Assembly: GCA_001632425.1 (NCBI GenBank)
Contig: KV425587.1
Span: 1 to 60,661 of the forward strand
Reading direction: 5' to 3'
Source of the DNA: Neolentinus lepideus HHB14362 ss-1
Taxonomy: Eukaryota; Basidiomycota; Agaricomycetes; Gloeophyllales; Gloeophyllaceae
Length of the DNA: 60,661 nucleotides
A program made the translations under genes and the position numbers. The notes beneath the pieces are model-generated. The model worked only from the letters and a program-made list of their open reading frames with translations. It ran no database searches and was not told the DNA's origin. Shown in pieces: positions 46,872 to 57,046 of the stretch; positions within the stretch are counted from its first letter, which is position 1, and every line of letters starts with the position of its first letter.

Positions 46872-46947
46872 GAACAAATAAGTTACTGGGAGACGTCAGT
46901 CCGCGGACAGTCCTAGGACAGTCCGTTCCCGAGTAACTTATTTGTCC
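46872..46947. mobile_element. Short palindromic (hairpin) element
   Basis: GAACAAATAAGTTACTGGGA at 46873-46892 is mirrored by TCCCGAGTAACTTATTTGTC at 46927-46946. The loop is itself symmetrical around TCCTAGGA, with GGACAGTCC units. The whole 75 bp could fold as a hairpin, as expected of a small MITE. Confidence 0.6.
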
Positions 46948-47355
46948 GTATTTGATGTTGGTCACGGACAGCGCGACGGTTATTTTTACTACATGTGGTG
47001 TAAGAGAGTCCCGCCCTCCCTTCTTATGGTAACTCCGCCCGCTACCAAACACATCAAGTCAGTGTTGACCGAGCTGAATGCACCGCTTCGTAAGGTGCAC
47101 AAAGCGCTCAATATTAGCCGTGGCAGAGATGAAAGTTGAGTTGGCTCAGCACGGGCAAAGAGTGCAGCCAGAGTCGCCACCATCGCACGATGTTCGACTC
47201 TCGAGTGCCGCAGGCGCTGCAACTCATGCTTGGCGCATCAATGTGGCAGTGCTTTCTGCGCGTCGGTGAGTCCGAATAGAGGTCAAACTACCCACGCCAC
47301 AGGTGGAAACCGTCGCTATCGAATATGTCTTGTGTTCTCGGACTGCTGACTAAGC

Positions 47356-47408
47356 CGGACAGTCCGCGGACTGTCGTTTCCCAGTGACTTACTTGCTCTC
47401 GGCTTTCG
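47356..47408. repeat. Diverged copy of the GGACAGTCC palindromic element
   Basis: GACAGTCCGCGGACTGTC at 47358-47375 is a perfect 18 bp palindrome. It is followed by TTTCCCAGTGACTTACTTG, resembling the arm of the element at 46872-46947. The flanking GGCTTTCG is also shared. Only one arm is preserved. Confidence 0.45.
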
Positions 47409-47798
47409 TGCACCGAAAATATGGATCTCTTGCCATCGGCCACTTGATGACTGCTTATATACCAGGAAAGCTGACGCGAATACTCTGCAACGCTGGCACT
47501 TGTGCTGAGACAAATGATGGCAATATGTGAACCCTACAGGTCTTCCGAGCGTAAAAGGGTCTGGCGAGCTGCGTACCTGCCATAAATACAAAGCTGCTCT
47601 GGCATATACAGTAATGCTGCATCCATAGATGGACCGCAGGAAGTCACGTAACCGAACGGCCGCAGGATCTTTAGCGGCTGTTCAGAAGATGGGCGGGCAT
47701 AAGAGATATAAGAATTACAGGTCGTGAAAGATCTTCTCGGATATAGTGTTGCACTCGCTACGTTTTCATGACCCTACTCCCTTGTGCCTTCGCTGACA

Positions 47799-49270
47799 AT
47801 GTCGATGTTCGGCGCTCCCGCTCCTTCCCCAACCAAGCTCGAGCACTACCGTCAGCTCGCCCCGCGCCCCGCGATCCCTTCCAACTTGGTGTGATGAGCA
47901 TAGGCGACAAGTGGAAGAAATTCCGCTTCGGACCCATGGACAAGGAGTCGTTGTTCGAACTTCTGGATGCGTACTTCGACGCTGGCGGGAACTTTATTGA
48001 TATCGCTACGAGCTAGTGAGTACCGTTTGGGTGTATTAGTGTTCTTTTCTGAGATATTTATATCCAGAACGGCTCGTCGGAGGAGTTCATCGGTGAGTGG
48101 GCCCAGCAGAGGGGGATCCGGGACCAGCTGATTATCTCTACCAAGGTACGTGCTCTGCCCTTCGTTCTCTCTCTCAGAACTCTGACTATCAAGGGTATTT
48201 TAGTACAGCAACAACTTCCAAGCTGCCAACCCTAACGTCAAGCAATGCGTCAACTTCCTCGGCAATAACCTCAAGAACCTGAAGCTCAGCGTCGAAGAGA
48301 GCCTCCGGCGACTAAGGACGTCGTACATCGACATCCTGTACCTGCACTTCTGGGACTTGCACACTAAGATAGAGGAGGTGATGGACGGGCTGCATATGCT
48401 GGTGTTGTCAGGGAAGGTCTTGTACCTCGTGCGTTTCATTCGCGTTTTCTTTGTTCAGGTCTTGTTTCTGAGCTGTCGAAACCTACACATGAAGGGCATT
48501 TCAGACTCTCCGTCTTGGCTCGTCACCAAAGCCAACGTCTATGCGAAATACACCGGAAAAACGCCTTTCGTCGTCTACCAACAGTCTATTCGATCCTGCA
48601 GCGCGACATCGAGCGCGATATTCTGCCAATGCGCCGGTACGAAGGTGTGTATCCGTCCTGGTGACGGCCCGCCCCCCGCTCCATTCTTTTCATACTTACG
48701 CTCGTCCTCATCTGGCCATTTTGATTTTGACTTCCTTATATCTGCAGGCCTTGCTTTAACATTCTGGAATTCTCGCGCAAGGCCACTCAAGATCTGATGC
48801 GGAGGAAGATAAGCGAAAACAATCGGGAGAAACGGCCGTGTCAGGGTGCTCGGCGGATGGAAGCGCACACCGGGCGAAAAGAAGGTGTGTGATGCGCTCG
48901 AGATCGTCGCAAAGCAGGTTGGGTGAAGAGTATTCAAGCTGGTGGGTCCACCATGGAGCGCCTCCTGGTATTTCTGACATACAACTGCATTGCACGGCAG
49001 TTGTGATTGCCTATACGATGCACAAAGCGCCCTTCGTCTTCCCCATCATCGGCGGGCGCAAGGTCGAGCTGCGAGCACCTCCATGCGAACATCGAGGCGC
49101 TTGACATCGGCTCTCGAAAGAACAGATCGCTCATCTTGAAGGAATTTTGCCGTTTGACAAGGGGTTCCCGCAGAATATGATCGTAAGTGCAGCGATGTTG
49201 AGTGAGCGTCGAAAGTCATTAATGATTGCGTGTCGCAGGGAGTGTATGGGACCTACTTGTTCCTACTGAA
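47799..49270 (+). pseudogene. Decayed aldo/keto reductase (aryl-alcohol dehydrogenase type)
   Basis: Fragments in the correct order of a fungal [136 protein letters not shown] and, near the end, KEQIAHLEGILPFDKGFPQNM. It is broken by a 1 bp loss near 47889, a lost splice acceptor near 48064, a deletion with frame change near 48580, and further shifts in the last third. The Asp of GGNFID and the Tyr expected after ATS are the family's active-site region; the Tyr codon is split at the damaged junction. Family members reduce aldehydes with NADPH. Here the damage predicts no working enzyme. Confidence 0.8.
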
Positions 49271-49440
49271 GTCATTCGCACAACAAGTATATTAATTACA
49301 TGCACATTGACATACTTTATGAGATAATTAATCGTATGAGTATTTTGACACCAACCGGTTGCAATGATCGGCCACACAATATATATGATTGTGGAGTACA
49401 TTACAATTCAGCATACGCCTACCCAAATGTCCCTGCTCGA

Positions 49441-50202
49441 TCATACCATCGTAGTGGGCGCAGGCGTCCTCCTATTTCGACCTCTCTTCGACTTCCCTTC
49501 CAACTCCTCCGACGGCTTCGCGGATATAACTTCGGCCGGGCTGAACCAGAATAGCGGATATCGTCGCTGTATATTATCTACCAACAACGCCACCGCCAAT
49601 ACAAGCGTCGACGATAGCAGCACTACGGGCAGATAATACCAGCCGATCTCGTAGACTTCTTGGTTCACCGCTGCGAGCAGAGCGGTGGCCCCCGCAGGTG
49701 GGTGTGTTGTACCGGTGATTTGCATGACCACAGTGGCGGTGGCCGCGGATAGAGCGCCAGCTATCCAGCGTATTGAGTCGAGACGTTGTTTGTCGGGCAT
49801 AAGCTCGAATAGTTTGGTGATAATTACACCGATGAGTGCAGACAGGAAGTGCCCTCCGATCAGAGAGCGGGGTTGGGATAGCGGTGCTTCTATTGCGCCA
49901 TAGACAAGGACTGCAGAAGCACCCTATTTCCATGAAAGAAGTAACGAGTAAGTATAAGATAAATTATGAGGAGAAAAATTGCTACTGACGTAGCTGGCAA
50001 TAACACCTGGTACATGTCGTCGCAGGAAATAGTGCGAATAGTTAAAGACAGCTTGCAAGACACATAGACCGCTAAATGCGCCAATGAATGACCAGAACCA
50101 GACTATATGACTTGGTTGCTTCTTTGGAGGAGTAGGTCTGTATCCCACCCAGTGCGTGAGCCACAGTGGATATCGATCGAGTGGGTGGGTACGCGTGGAC
50201 AT
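49441..50202 (-). CDS. HPP-family integral membrane protein
   Basis: Exons 50202-49990 and 49923-49441 join across a 66 bp intron to give 231 residues in frame. The N-terminal RYPLWLTHWVGYR, the GASAVLVYGAIEAPLSQPR segment, and TGTTHPPAGATALLAAV, which holds the HPP signature, identify the HPP family. Four to five hydrophobic helices are visible (WFWSFIGAFSGLCVLQAVF, FLSALIGVIITKLF, WYYLPVVLLSSTLVLAVALL). Related proteins in cyanobacteria and chloroplasts transport nitrite; the role in fungi is unsettled. The C-terminus is short and basic. It is transcribed toward the reductase pseudogene. Confidence 0.88.
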
Positions 50203-50674
50203 ATTGCACTCGAGGTTGCTGGATCGACGTCCAGAGACTCTGCACGAAGCTCACTGGCGCTATATAAGCTCTGACGATCGAGGAAAAGTGTGCGCCCATT
50301 ATTGGGAAAATGACGAAATCATTGCACCTATCACGTTTCAATCTGCATCCGACCCCGAGCAGTAGATCCGAAACTACCGACAAGTAAGCCGAAGGAGTCG
50401 GATGAGAGAGGGAGTTGGAGGGAGACGCCCACCAGTTTGACTTGGCAAGTCGATAATTCCGAAAGGCCATGATGTTACTTAACGCTCAGAGTGGCATCGG
50501 GCTCGGTGAGATGACCATAGATGACAAAACATGGGAATATTACCATCCGAGTGTACCCGATTCATTTTTTAAACCACTGAGTGGTAGAGAGCCTCACAGT
50601 CCACTTTGTAAAGTGCCTGTATTCACGGAAACGATCTTTTTCAGAAAATGCAGGAGGTACATGTTGCACTTCGA

Positions 50675-51032
50675 GTATCGGAAAGATTATGTACAAGAAT
50701 GTGTGCATTTAGTGTCGATCAAAATGTAGTATTCTACTGCACCTCAAAATAGAGTAAAAAATACTATCTTTGGCTGTACCTACCAAAAATTGTCTTAAAT
50801 ATAGTTCTAATATTATATATTATTTAGACCGCATTTATAGTATATCCCGGCAGGGCTGCACCAACCGGAATATAATATTTTGGAAATATAAAAAGGTGTC
50901 ATTAGAATATACAATATTACAATTACATTTCAGACAATTTTGGTAGGTACAGACAAAGATAATATTTTTCACTCTATTTTGAGGTGCAGTTTTGATCACC
51001 GAATTCATTCTCGTGTATAAACTTTCCGATAC
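50675..51032. repeat. Outer inverted repeat enclosing the 255 bp MITE
   Basis: GTATCGGAAAG..GTACAAGAATG at 50675-50701 is mirrored by CATTCTCGTGTATAAACTTTCCGATAC at 51006-51032, and GATCAAAA near 50717 is mirrored by TTTTGATC at 50989-50996. This looks like an older palindromic element into which the inner MITE inserted. Confidence 0.5.
50736..50990. mobile_element. 255 bp MITE with about 60 bp terminal inverted repeats
   Basis: ACTGCACCTCAAAATAGAGT at 50736-50755 begins an arm of about 60 bp mirrored, with a few mismatches, by the stretch ending CTCTATTTTGAGGTGCAGT at 50990. The centre is AT-rich without an ORF. The termini are CTGCACC/GGTGCAG. The target duplication is unclear (possibly TA). 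High arm identity suggests fairly recent activity. Confidence 0.8.
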
Positions 51033-51178
51033 CAATTTCATTCAACCTTTTGCTAGGCCCAACTGCAGACACTAGTGCTGAATCGGTGTGCCCCGGCGTG
51101 AGAACATATTTCGAACTCCGAGTGGTTACAAATTCTTAAGCGTATCACGAGATACTTGACTTCTTCCATCTTTCCGTC

Positions 51179-53224
51179 ATGTCTGACCTTGATGCTGACC
51201 TCTATGGAGGTAAGGATGCGCTACCAGGCGAATCATACCTTTTTGACCCATTTTGCTAAGATCTGTACGGCAACGACGAGGCTGACTTCGTTGCTGACGC
51301 CAAGGACTTGTCGAAGCAGGAACTTGAAGATTTTCCCCCAGCGGAAGATGAGAATCCCGAGCCAGAGCAGTCGCCAGCGCCAGTACCGTCATCTTTGCAA
51401 ACCTCAGTAAAGCCTCAAGTGGTACAAACGACGCCCGCCACTCCTGTACAGAAACCGCAAGCAGTGCAGAGCTACAGCTCGAATTCGGAGACACAGCAGA
51501 TCCCGACGTATCAGGAGCGAACTGAGTACAGCATGCCCTCGCCTCCGCGGCAGCAAAATGGCAACAGTCAATACATACCTGTATCTGAACACCGGAGCGT
51601 CAGGCCATCGGAGATGAAGGACGAAGGGTGAGTCATTATTCTCAATGAGCGCTAACATGGTGGCCAAGACTGGAGTGGTGAAGTCGTGTCATGTGGTTCG
51701 GGGTCGCCGGCGTAGCTCTCATAGTCGTCGTCTTGCCTCGCGCTAGCTACGGATCTCTGTCGACTAGGACTAGCTCTAGCGTTCCGTTCTCTAGTCTAAG
51801 CTAGGCAGCTACACAGCTAGGCCACAAGGCCCTCTAAGCTAGGCTAGCACTCGAGAAACACGCAGTCACTACACAGTAGAGTCCCCCCATTTTCTATCTT
51901 GTGTCATAACGCCTCCTGTTCTAGGTTACCGATACTAATACCATTCCTTGCCTTCATATGTCGCGTGTCCAACGTCGCCGTTCCCCTCAATGTCTTGATT
52001 GTCCTGTGTCTGGCTACTCGCAGCAAAATGTTCATTGGCGGGCTGAACTGGGATACGACGGATGGTAGTTATCGTATTTCTATATACCTAATGTAGTGCT
52101 GAATCTACATCTGTGATTCCAGAGACTCTCAGAAACTACTTCACGCAGTTTGGTAAAGTTGACGCCTGCACGATCATGCGAGATGCTGCTGGTCGCTCGC
52201 GATGCTTTGCGTTCTTGACCTTTGAAGATCCGGCATCAGTAAATGCCGTCATGGTTCGGGAGCATGTTCTCGACGGTAAAATAGTGCGTAGCGCCTACGC
52301 TGCGTTTTATACCAGTGCCTGAACAACTTGACTGCAGATTGACCCCAAGCGAGCCATTCCTCGTCAAGAGCATCAGCGAGCAACGAAGCTCTTCATTGGT
52401 GGTCTGGCTGGCAGCGTCACCTCCGAGTCCATGCGGGAGTTTTTCTCGCAGTTCGGCAAGGTCATTGATTCCACGGTCATGTTGGATCGTGAGACAGGTC
52501 GAAGCAAAGGCTTCGGGTTCGTTTCGTTTGAAGACGCCGACGTCACGCCCATCCTTGGTTTCGGCAAGCTCGAGATTGATGGCAAGCTGGTGAGCTTAAG
52601 GCTATACCTAATCTTCATCGATAAGGCTGCTGACTTCTATTCCAGATCGATGTGAAGCTTGCGGAGCCGCGGCATAAACGCGACTTTAACGAGGGCGGCG
52701 CAGCTGGAGGCAGCGGGGCTGGTCGCGGTGGCCAGGGATACAGCAGCGGAACCAGCGGGGGCAGCTACAGTGGCCAAGCCGGAGGCGGGTACGGCACCAG
52801 CCAGACGCCTGGGCCTGTCGCGCAGCAAAGTCCAGCGGGCAACACCCCCTTCGATCCGCAGGCGCTGGCAGCGCTCTACACCCGCATGTTTCAAATGACG
52901 GGTGGAGGAATGACCCCGATGATGGGCGGCGTCATGAACCCGATGATGGGAGGTATGGGCGGTGTGTATGCCGGTGGCCCAGGTATGGGCATGGGCATGA
53001 ACAGAAGCCCTATGGGACCTATGGGCGGCAACCCTGCTATGACTATGGGCCGAGGTATGGGCGGACCCGGGATGCCTGGTATGATGCAAGGCGGCGGTAT
53101 GGGGGGCAATATACCTCGCGGACCGAGGGGCTTTGGTCCGGGAGGTCCGGGAGGTCAGACAGGTGTCGGCCCGCAGAGAACAGGCCAGAGAGGTCAGCAT
53201 GGCTACCATCCTTACGCTCGGTGA
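51179..53224 (+). CDS. HRP1: HRP1/Nab4-like RNA-binding protein with two RRMs
   Basis: Exons include 51179-51209, 51261-51627 and one from 52024, with further introns inside and after the RRMs. The N-terminus is acidic (MSDLDADLYG), followed by a Gln/Pro/Ser-rich linker. RRM1 has KMFIGGLNWDTT and RCFAFLTF; the link HVLDGKIIDPKRAIPR is highly characteristic of Hrp1. RRM2 has KLFIGGLAG and KGFGFVSFED, then DVKLAEPRHKRD. The C-terminal 150 residues are Gly/Met-rich with MGPM/GMG repeats and RGG-like sites. In yeast Hrp1 (cleavage factor IB) binds the UA-rich efficiency element and joins Rna14/Rna15 in mRNA 3'-end formation; it also shuttles to the cytoplasm. RNP1 of RRM1 has Cys and Ala where Gly is usual. 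A 396 bp intron (51628-52023) is far longer than others in the window. Confidence 0.88.
51628..52023 (+). other. Unusually long intron with a CTAG-rich segment
   Basis: Bounded by GTGAGT and CTCGCAG and in frame across the junction (GG/C AAA ATG). At 51748-51855 it holds about nine CTAG tetramers, a density not seen elsewhere in the window. A TGTCATG at about 51688 and a TGTCATAAC near 51902 could mark an inserted element such as a solo LTR, but no target duplication was confirmed. Confidence 0.5.
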
Positions 53225-53826
53225 TGCTTGGGCGCAGATTTCTCATATGCTAAGTACTTGGACGTTGACATCCGCCTCCGCTCCGTTATATTGTAGTTAG
53301 TTGCTTTTTATGAAATGTTGTCTTATTACCATATGCACATTACCTGTGATCCGAAGAAAGCAACGTGACTTGGTCGCCTGGAATTCGAAGTCGAAGTCAA
53401 TCTAGAAATCGCCGCGCGCAATACCAATCTCGACATAAACTCCATAGCGGGAGTCAATGTGAGCAACTGGACAATACGTGAGATACATCATTTGCGCAGG
53501 CATTGATGCATTCAAGGTGTCCGGTGGGTTATGTATTCAGACGTGGCACATTGTACCATGTTTGCCTGGCACGGGGCAGCTGGTTGGACTTTCAATGCAT
53601 AACCCGCCAAGTTCGAGAACCTCGACAGCGGCTCCCGCAAACAGCCAGCCATCTAGTACGAAGGAGAATGCAGAGGCATCATCGACAGAATAGATGGATT
53701 TTATATCCAGTGCATTTTTTACACTGCACATCGCCTCGGAAGACAAGGATACGAAACGCCATAGTTTGAACCAATACATGAGTCCATAGTGCATAAGCAT
53801 ACTACTGTGCGTGTTACAACCGTTCT
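53225..53826. other. Convergent intergenic region, nothing recognised
   Basis: 3' flanks of the HRP1-like and RNA14 genes. No ORF with motifs and no clear repeat. Confidence 0.4.
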
Positions 53827-56800
53827 TTAGTAGCGTCTTCCACCGCGACCTCCACCCGGGCCCTGGTATGGTCCGTAATCGGGAGGTGGTCGTGCTGAAT
53901 AATATTCAGTCAATTGAACAACAGACGACATAGTTTAGAATTACTCACTTGGTCTTGGCGGCGGAGGCGGCGGAGATCGCGATCTTGTTACACTAGGAAT
54001 AATAGCGTTGCGGAATACCTGCATTAGATCATCTGTTCGGAACGCGGGTTCTAATGTAACACTTTCAGCATACGTGATTGCGTCGCAGCACATAACGACA
54101 TACCACCATACGCGTTGAAAGCCGCCGCAGATGGCAGCTGCCCGACGAACCACGTGAGAATCTGAGGCAATGCCGTTGGTTTTTCTTCCTCCCTCTCTGG
54201 CTCTGGTCTTCGCAGTGGAGGACCCCGCCGGTCACGTTCTCTGTCCCATGCAGGACTTCCATAACGACGCGGCGGCCCATCCCACCTATCGCGGTCTCGG
54301 TCACGGGGAGGAGGAGACGCCCTAGCCCTCTTGTGAAGAGGGGGTCCATCACCCTGTCTGCTGGCGCCTTCGTCCCGTCTTTTGTAGTCAGGGGAAGGGG
54401 CGCGTTTGTGTCCCGAAGACGGCTGCTGCGTCTGGAACGCAGCGTTCGCGTTGGGATCCTTAGAGGCGGCGAGTAGAGACTGCAGAGTGTCAGAACGGCC
54501 GGCTAGAGCGTTACTAGTAGAACTCGTCGAAGCTGCTGCTGCGGGCTGCCTGGCGAACGCGAAGCCAAGGTCCCGGGCAGCGATCACGTCGGTCCCAAGG
54601 TACGTATGGCGTTGTGCAAAGCGTTTAATGGGAGGATCTGGATGTGCATCAATGAGGCTCTACACCATCCAAAAGATTATTGGACGTACCGGTAGGATAC
54701 ACTTCAGATATACGCTTCTCCAGGTTTAGTGCAGTCTCCAGGTTTTGGTACTGGTAAACGTATCTAGCCCACCGCTCCCAGAGGGGACGCGCTTTATCTG
54801 GAGGGAAAGTACCAATAACTCGCTCAAACAACGCGCGTGCATCTAAGCGGAACAATCGTGAGCGGGATCAGAACATTGCTTTCATGGCGGAACCTTACTA
54901 TTTTCGTCGTTGATGGATATAAGGAACGCAAGGTAACGAAGAACAAACTCCACTTCGTTCCCAAACATCTTTAGCCCGGCCTCGAAAATCCGGCTCGTTG
55001 CCAGGGTTTCCTTCTGACAGTGATATTCCATGAGGGCTGTGAGATCGACCTCAGTGCCTAATCCGTACGGAACAAAAGAAGGACTCTCGATCGTACCGTG
55101 AGCCTCATACACTTCCCAAGATGTCCATCGGTCTTTCCTGGCACGAGCGAAGATAGAGCGGGCACTCTTCTCATTTTCGGCACGGCGAGCAAAGCGTATG
55201 TACATTATATACACTAACCCGTATTCAGTCCGTCGGTCGGCGAGTTCTTTGGTCTTGGTCGGAGTCTCGTCGGAGCTCTGAGAGTTGAAGGACGAGTTGT
55301 TCGAAGCCGGACCGCCACTACCTTGCCAAACTGCTGCAGCCGTTACGCCGTTAGTCCCACCCCCATTGCCGTTACCGGCCATCGGCATGTTAGCATTGAA
55401 TGAAGGTTGTGGCGTGATCTTTTTCTCGAGCTCATCCAGTTCCTTGCTGAGTGTCTCAAGGAACTTCTCGTACACTTTGTGTACCTTTTCTTTCTCGCCT
55501 CGAATCTCAAGCTCCTCCGCATAAGCCAGGTTGAGTAAGAAACTAGAGAAATAATTTAGCAACGGCCGGGGCGAACATACTGTGTTGACCGACCTCGATG
55601 GATTGCCTTCGATACCGGCCTCAAGAAGGGCTACAGCCTCTTGTTGCTTGCCTATACTTTTAGTCCATACATAAGCCATATACCTGGACAACGCATCAGC
55701 ACAGTCTGCAGCCACTGACGACTACAGGTCCCACCAGATTTCCGCAAAGAACCGCATTCTGATAACGGCTTTCCGGTATACCATCTGCACCCGCTGAATG
55801 AACGTAGCCTTGTCCTTCTCCTCGATATCCAACGGATTGCTTTCCTCCCACTTAAGATATGCTTTCCACTGTCCGACAAGCGCACGTTCCGGCGGTGTGA
55901 ACGTGGGCGGCGATGGCAGGTGGAGATGCGGTCGCCCACTGCTCGTCGGCGGTGCAGGTGGGAACAGCAGCGCTACGTGTCTCTGCAGTTGGCGGTATGC
56001 GGTGCGCGCTTGGACGTTCGACGGCGATAGGTCCGAGATGAACTTCTTGCCCTAGAGTAGCCGGATCGTACAGACCATGGAAAGAAGCACAACGTGAACG
56101 ATACGTACCGTGACCTTGTTCAGACCCATTTCAAACGTCTCGTAATCTGTCCATAGCTTGTCAAGGTTTTCGAGCGGGATAGGGATCGCACGGTGATAAA
56201 TCTTCCGGAGCGCGTCCATCTTCTGTTGTTCCTCCCAGGTCGTGCTGATCTAATCCTAGCGTCTGAGACGACTGTGTTCTGCCTCGGTGTGTACACGACG
56301 CACCTCTCGCGACTTGATGAACTGAATATAATCGCTCCATATCTCCCCACTGTCCTTATCCTGGCCGACTGTTTTCAGTGCGAACTCGTATGCTTTCTGC
56401 ACTTCATCACGCGTCGCTGGAGACGTGTTCATCCGCCTAGCCGTCTATCAGACCTGCGCCTGACCGACCGAGCGCGTCATGACTGACCTGACGTATGTAA
56501 GGTAGAACTTCCATAGCTCAACATCGGGCGAAGTCCTCAGGAACTTTATGAACAGCGCTTGCGCTTGCTGAAACTCTCCCGAGTCGAGGAAATGCGTGAT
56601 GTACGCGATCTGAGCAGCAGACTTGATAAAACACAGGTAAGACACGATAATCAGGCACGAAGGTGAACTTTGCGAACAGTGTTGGGGTACGTCTGCAGTA
56701 ACGAGTCGTACGCCTTCTTAATCTTCTCAATATCGCCGGAACTCTCAGCCAAGTCAACGAGCTTGTGCCACGCATCTGTATCGTGCGGGTTGTCGTGAAG

Positions 56801-57046
56801 GCGCGTTTGCACCAAGTCCCATTCCGAAGGCGGTTCAGCTGGCTCGGCTGGTTCAGTCGCAACAGTTTCCATTGATGCGCCGTTTTCATTTGCATCTCCA
56901 TTGTCGTAGGCTGCTATCGTTTCTTGACTGCCTTCACCCGGTTGAAGTTGGTTGTTCTGAAGCGCCTGCAATGCATTCAGGATATCTTCCGTTTGCTCTG
57001 TCTTCTGTCCGACATCGCTGAAAGACACGTCTTGCGGTTCAGACAT
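53827..57046 (-). CDS. RNA14: RNA14 / CstF-77 homologue (mRNA 3'-end processing)
   Basis: Minus-strand multi-exon gene from the ATG at 57046 (MSEPQDVSF) to TAA at 53827. The N-terminal acidic region is followed by HAT (half-a-TPR) repeats, e.g. [35 protein letters not shown] and a later block [44 protein letters not shown] and [13 protein letters not shown]. These are classic Suf/CstF-77 signatures. The C-terminal part is Arg/Asp/Pro-rich ([17 protein letters not shown]) and ends with [16 protein letters not shown] and DLMQVFRNA, equivalent to the monkeytail region that binds Rna15/CstF-64. The protein scaffolds cleavage factor IA in the nucleus. It is convergent with the HRP1-like gene, whose product acts in the same machinery. 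Confidence 0.88.

Larger units (their letters stand above)
45374..47798. other. Gene-poor interval with palindromic repeats
   Basis: No confident gene in 2.4 kb. A doubtful minus-strand frame at 45488-45976 and two related palindromic elements at 46872-46947 and 47356-47408 are listed separately. Confidence 0.4.
50203..51178. other. Intergenic, mostly nested inverted repeats
   Basis: Divergent promoters of the HPP gene (TATATAAG-type sequence at 50261-50268) and the HRP1-like gene flank a 255 bp MITE at 50736-50990, itself set between older inverted arms. No gene seen. Confidence 0.45.

Noticed and set aside
52637..53209. 190-codon antisense frame over the Gly/Met-rich tail of the HRP1-like gene
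   Set aside because: It results from repetitive GGN/ATG codons on the other strand; low-complexity His/Ala/Ser output.
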